Positions 12,219-15,343 of a stretch of DNA of 15,343 nt are shown here, one piece after another. The first letter of the stretch is position 1; the number at the start of each line of letters is the position of its first letter. Origin of the DNA: JBFGCA01 sp041567315 (GTDB taxonomy: Bacteria; Acidobacteriota; Thermoanaerobaculia; Multivoradales; JAHEKO01); contig JBFGCA010000114.1 of NCBI GenBank assembly GCA_041567315.1, forward strand, positions 1 through 15,343. Direction: 5' to 3'. Position numbers and translations under genes: made by a program. Below the pieces are notes generated by a model, which saw only the letters and a program-made list of their open reading frames with translations, made no database searches and was not told the origin of the DNA.

Positions 12219-13785
12219 CCGGCGCTGCCGGCCCGGTGGCCGTCGGCTCCCCACACGACCGCAGCGAGGCGTGGTCGGCGGCGGCCTGGCGGGCGTAGCC
12301 GAGGGCGAGCTCGGCCACCTCGCGGCGGAAGGCGGCGCCCTCCTCGCCCACCAGTTCGAGGACCGACTCCTCGAGCTCGTGGGGCACCAGCCCGTCGTCG
12401 AAGTCGGCATCGGCGCGGGCGTGGGCGGCGGCCAGGAGCCGACCCCAGGCGCGGCTCAACCGGCGCCAGGTCTTGTCGCCGGCGAGCAGGGCAGGATCGA
12501 GCGCGGCCTCGCCCGCAGCGCGCTCGCGGACCGAGAAGGAGCCGCCGAGCGCCGCCGCGCAGCCCAGGTGGTCGTCGGCGCGGGCCACCATCGCGCGCTC
12601 GGCGTAGGCCACCCGGCAGCCCTCCTCGTCCTCGAAACGCTCGAGGAGACGGCGGGTCTCGGTCTCCGGCAGGAACGGGAGGTAGGCGGGTCGCCGGTGC
12701 CGCTCGAGCTCGAGCACCCGGTCGTCCTCCGGCCCCGGGCCGTTGCCGGCAATCAGCACCCAGTAGCGCTCGCCGCGGTCGCTGCTCGGGGCGACGGGCG
12801 ACTCCGCCGGAGGGTCGCCGTCGCCGCCCGCGGTCTCGACCGGCGCGGAGCCCACGTCGAGCACTTCGAAGTAGGCGGCCTTGCCGCGGTGACGCGAGGC
12901 CAGCCGGTTCTTGTAGGCGGCGACCGCCTCGACCAGGGCGCTTCGCGTTTCGGCGCCGGGCGCTACCAGACCCTTGAGCCGCCGGGACCCGTCCGCCACC
13001 TCGGTCCACCGCTCCCAGAACGTGCCCTGCCGCGCCGCCTTCTCGGTCTGCTTCAGAAGAGTCGACACGGGCTCGGGGACGTCCCGCTGGGTGAGCTGGA
13101 GATGGCGCTCGTCGAGGTTGCCGCGGAAGCTCTCGAGGGCGTCGAGGTAGGCCCCGGCCAGCTCCTCGACCAGCGGCCCCAGCGCCGCCTCCGCCACCCC
13201 GGCCGCCGCGGCCTCGAGGACCACCGCGGTCGACAGTCGCCAGAGGTCGAGGAGGTAGCTCGCCGTCCAGGCCTCGCCGAAGCCGCCCAGCTCGTAGACC
13301 ACGTGGCCGCGGTCGTCGGTCCGGGCACCGAAGCGCCCCGGATGGAGGTCGCCGTGGATCCAGGTGACGGCCTGCTCGCCCGCGAAACGGCTCGCCGCCG
13401 GCAGCCCGCGCGCGGCGAGGTCGCGGTAGAAGAGGTGGTGCGTCCCCCGGAAGAAGACCGCCGGCGAAGACGCCGGCGCGGTCAGGTCGCGCCGGCCGGC
13501 CAGCTCCTCGGAGAGCACCGCCTGCCGCTCCGGCCCGGCGGCCGGCTCATCGAGCGCCGGCCAGGCGGGCGTCGGCTTGGAAGGAGCCGGCTCATCCGGC
13601 GGCTCCGGCGTCGGGATCTCGGCCGCGGGCTCCCCGTCTGCCGGCTCCCCATCTGCCGGCTGCTCGGTTGCCGGCTGCTCGGTTGCCGGCCTTTCGGCCG
13701 CTGGCGCCTCGGCTTGCGTCGCCCGGCCGAGCGCCGGCGCCGCGCCCACCAGGACCAGCGCCAGCAACGCAGGCAGCGTCGGCAT
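12208..13785 (-). CDS. Secreted DUF2252 family protein with degenerate kinase-like motifs
   Basis: The 525-residue protein has a signal peptide (1-20 or so, PALLALVLVGAAPALG), a Pro/Glu/Ala linker with 5-residue repeats (about 30-85), then a DUF2252 domain from about 90 to the end (SSPAVFFRGTHHLFYRDLA, 106-124; TWIHGDLHPGRFG, 141-153; ELGGFGEAWTASYLLDLWRL, 165-184). DUF2252 belongs, as far as I know, to the protein-kinase-like/aminoglycoside phosphotransferase group. Usual members have GDxHxxNFG followed by NDFDE; here the Asn is Arg152-adjacent PGRFG and NDFDE is GGFGE, so metal-binding residues look lost. The export signal is also unusual for a domain expected in the cytoplasm. The ATG 13785 was chosen because it opens the signal peptide; no ribosome site is seen. 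It follows the FmdB gene by 77 bp and overlaps the convergent sigma gene by 11 bp. Confidence 0.78.
   Translation of the reverse strand: MPTLPALLALVLVGAAPALGRATQAEAPAAERPATEQPATEQPADGEPADGEPAAEIPTPEPPDEPAPSKPTPAWPALDEPAAGPERQAVLSEELAGRRDLTAPASSPAVFFRGTHHLFYRDLAARGLPAASRFAGEQAVTWIHGDLHPGRFGARTDDRGHVVYELGGFGEAWTASYLLDLWRLSTAVVLEAAAAGVAEAALGPLVEELAGAYLDALESFRGNLDERHLQLTQRDVPEPVSTLLKQTEKAARQGTFWERWTEVADGSRRLKGLVAPGAETRSALVEAVAAYKNRLASRHRGKAAYFEVLDVGSAPVETAGGDGDPPAESPVAPSSDRGERYWVLIAGNGPGPEDDRVLELERHRRPAYLPFLPETETRRLLERFEDEEGCRVAYAERAMVARADDHLGCAAALGGSFSVRERAAGEAALDPALLAGDKTWRRLSRAWGRLLAAAHARADADFDDGLVPHELEESVLELVGEEGAAFRREVAELALGYARQAAADHASLRSCGEPTATGPAAPVRR
13627..13701 (-). repeat. 15-bp tandem repeat inside the DUF2252 gene
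   Basis: Five consecutive 15-bp units, two of them identical (13657-13671 and 13672-13686) and the others diverged. They encode PATEQ, PATEQ, PADGE, PADGE and PAAE-like pentapeptides in the linker after the signal peptide. Copy number could vary in frame by slippage. Confidence 0.85.
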
Positions 13786-13862
13786 TCGCCGCTGGCTGGC
13801 CGGGCTCAGGGCCGACCTGTTCGGGCGGGGCGGCCGACCGGCCGCCGGGGGGCTCAGTTGGC

Positions 13863-14069
13863 TCAGGTGAAGGCGCCGGGGCCGCAACCGCCGGCGGAGC
13901 TCGCCGACGCGGCGTCGCCGGCGCCGCCGGCCGCAAAGGTGGAGAACTGCTTCTCGGGCCGCGCCGCTCCGCAGCTCGGGCAGCTCAGCCCGTCGGCCCC
14001 CTCGCCCATCCGCTGCAGGACTTCGAAGCGCTCCTCGCAGTCCCGGCACCTGTACTCGTAGAGCGGCAT
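13863..14069 (-). CDS. FmdB family zinc ribbon protein
   Basis: The 68-residue protein starts MPLYEYRCRDCEERFEVLQ, the standard FmdB/CxxC_CxxC opening, with zinc ligands Cys8, Cys11, Cys30 and Cys33 (CRDC and CPSC). The tail is Gly/Ala/Ser-rich (47-66), as is common in this family. FmdB proteins were named as putative regulators of formamidase genes, but most members have no known role. The ATG 14069 has GGGGGAGA 4 nt upstream. It lies 64 bp after the sulfatase-like gene and 77 bp before the DUF2252 gene, all on the minus strand, so an operon is possible without evident functional link. Confidence 0.93.
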   Translation of the reverse strand: MPLYEYRCRDCEERFEVLQRMGEGADGLSCPSCGAARPEKQFSTFAAGGAGDAASASSAGGCGPGAFT

Positions 14070-14133
14070 GGCGTCTCCCCCCGGCCGCCCATTGTAACGC
14101 CTCGGGTCCCCCGGGCATTCCCACCTCGGGCTG

Positions 14134-15343
14134 CTACAGGTACCCGACCGCCCGCAGCTCCGCCTCGACCGCGCGCGCCCGGCGCAGCCGGTCCTCCGGC
14201 GGCCCGTCGTCCCCGAAGGCCGCCATCCACTGGTCGAGCGCCGACCGGTGGGCGGCCAGCGCCGGATGCACCGCCGACAGCGCCACCCGCTCGCCGGGAT
14301 CGGCGGGCAGGAAGAACAGCCGGTCGGCGCCGGTCGCCAGGTTGCGGATCAGCTTGAACCGGCCGTCGGTCGCCATCCGCCGCGTCCCCTGGCCGGCGAA
14401 CTGATAGGAGCGCAGCGGCTGGTCGGTCTCGATCACCGGCCGCAGGCTGTGGCCTTCGAGCCCGGCCGTGCCGTCGAGCAGCCCCAGGTAGTCGAGCACC
14501 GTCGGCACCACGTCCAGGTTCTGGACCAGCGCCTTCCGCACCCGGCCCTCGAGCAGCGAGGGGATCTTCATCACCAGGGGCGTCCGCAGCACCGACTCGT
14601 AGGCCAGGTTCCGGCAGTGGCCGACGTGACCGTGGTCCATCAGCTCCTCGCCGTGGTCCGAAGCCAGGACCACGAGCGTCCGCTCCAGCACGCCCCGCCC
14701 CGCCAGGTGGTCGACGAGCTGCCGAAAGCGGCCGTCGAAGTAGAGGATCTCCTCGTCGTAGAGGTCCCTGAGGTGGGCGATGTCGCGGTCGGTGAAGGCC
14801 ACCCGCGGCCCGCCGCGGTAGAGCATGTCCTTGAGCGGCCGCAGCTCGCCGTCCCGCACCCACCGCTTGCCGTCGTAGCCCACCGCGAAGCGCCGGCGGT
14901 GGGTGGCAGGGGGCCGGTAGGTACCGTGCGGCTCCATGTAGTGGAGATAGAGGAGGAACGGCTCCGCCAGCTCCTCCAGTGCCTCGAAGGCGCGCTGGTT
15001 GACGCAGGCCGCCGAGCGCGCCAGACAGCTCTCGTCGAAGCGGTCGAAGCCGCGGCCGAAGCCGCCGTGGCGGTTGAACCGCGAGGGGTTGTCACGCACG
15101 ATCGGGCTGGCCGAGACCGCGGCCGTCGCGTAGCCCGCCGCCGACAGCATCTCGGGCAGGGCCGGGATGTCCTCGGGGATGGCCATCTTCTTGGCCCGCC
15201 CCTCCGCCAGGAAGTGATGCGGGTAGCGCGAGGTCAGCAGCGAGTTGGCCGACGGGAAGGTGCAGGCCGCCTGGCTGCGGGCGTTCTCGAAGACCACCGC
15301 CCGGCGGGCGAACTGTTCGAGATACGGGCTGGTGGCGCGCTCA
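14134..15343 (-). CDS. Sulfatase-like hydrolase of the alkaline phosphatase superfamily (5' end outside the window)
   Basis: About 402 residues are visible up to the stop at 14134; the N-terminus with the first metal-binding Asp pair lies beyond the right edge. The entering frame (ATSPYLEQFARRAVVFENA) and the nucleophile loop AACTFPSANSLLTSRYPH (15231-15270 region) are typical of sulfatase-fold proteins, as is LHYMEPHGTYRPP (residues near 14930-14960) and the C-terminal metal site LASDHGEELMDHGHVGH (Asp codon 14656-14658). The family hydrolyses sulfate or phosphate esters. The classical formylglycine motif CxPxR is absent: by alignment on the Pro-Ser, Thr (codon 15259-15261) takes the nucleophile place, so phospho- or phosphonate chemistry, or transferase activity, is as likely as sulfatase. 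Cellular location cannot be read because the N-terminus is missing. Confidence 0.85.
   Translation of the reverse strand, partial: ERATSPYLEQFARRAVVFENARSQAACTFPSANSLLTSRYPHHFLAEGRAKKMAIPEDIPALPEMLSAAGYATAAVSASPIVRDNPSRFNRHGGFGRGFDRFDESCLARSAACVNQRAFEALEELAEPFLLYLHYMEPHGTYRPPATHRRRFAVGYDGKRWVRDGELRPLKDMLYRGGPRVAFTDRDIAHLRDLYDEEILYFDGRFRQLVDHLAGRGVLERTLVVLASDHGEELMDHGHVGHCRNLAYESVLRTPLVMKIPSLLEGRVRKALVQNLDVVPTVLDYLGLLDGTAGLEGHSLRPVIETDQPLRSYQFAGQGTRRMATDGRFKLIRNLATGADRLFFLPADPGERVALSAVHPALAAHRSALDQWMAAFGDDGPPEDRLRRARAVEAELRAVGYL

Noticed and set aside
12271..14061. Long open frame (596 codons) on the plus strand opposite DUF2252 and FmdB
   Set aside because: Low-complexity, motif-free composition, and it crosses two well-supported opposite-strand genes.
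14134..15343. Signs of horizontal transfer or mobile elements near the right edge
   Set aside because: No transposase, integrase, tRNA gene or terminal repeat is visible, and base composition matches the rest of the window.

Overview
The window is about 15.3 kb of very GC-rich bacterial DNA, densely coding, with no RNA genes, insertion sequences, integrases or CRISPR arrays that I can see. Several proteins carry signal peptides, one has a lipobox, and one is a periplasmic-type lytic transglycosylase, so the cell is probably Gram-negative. The extreme GC content, many secreted proteins of unknown function, and the mix of an orphan ECF-like sigma factor, a PilZ protein and an FmdB protein fit Acidobacteriota (for example Thermoanaerobaculia). 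That placement is a low-confidence guess from gene style; a myxobacterial or gemmatimonad origin cannot be excluded.

Left part (1-5158). A secreted metzincin-like zinc protease with an N-terminal carboxypeptidase-regulatory-like domain runs off the left edge on the minus strand. Next are an NAD-type malic enzyme (minus) and, 36 bp away and divergent, a DUF456 membrane protein (plus). The DUF456 gene ends tail-to-tail, with a 7 bp overlap, against a minus-strand pair: a DUF4442 hotdog thioesterase-like gene followed by a nitronate monooxygenase-like flavoprotein.

Middle part (5281-10007), all on the plus strand. A secreted protein of unknown function is built from two copies of one roughly 110-residue unit. 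It is followed by an MltD-like lytic transglycosylase lipoprotein with LysM repeats. Then comes a tight two-gene operon: a purine nucleoside/uridine phosphorylase-family enzyme and an MTA/SAH-deaminase-type amidohydrolase, together plausibly a nucleoside salvage unit.

Right part (10029-15343). A minus-strand, translationally coupled pair encodes an 83-residue arginine-rich repeat protein and a membrane-anchored cysteine-containing protein. It is divergent from a PilZ protein fused to an Ig-like (glucodextranase-B-like) domain, which is followed by an ECF-like sigma factor. The sigma gene overlaps tail-to-tail (11 bp) with a minus-strand cluster: an alkaline-phosphatase-superfamily 'sulfatase' (running off the right edge), an FmdB zinc ribbon protein, and a secreted DUF2252 protein whose kinase-like metal-binding residues look lost.

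The most interesting points are the RRSGxDRR-repeat protein and its coupled partner beside the PilZ/Ig fusion, the degenerate exported DUF2252 protein, the duplicated secreted protein, and -10-like elements placed so close to start codons that several mRNAs may be leaderless. I see no obviously complete new system such as a defence island; the rest is ordinary chromosomal content.
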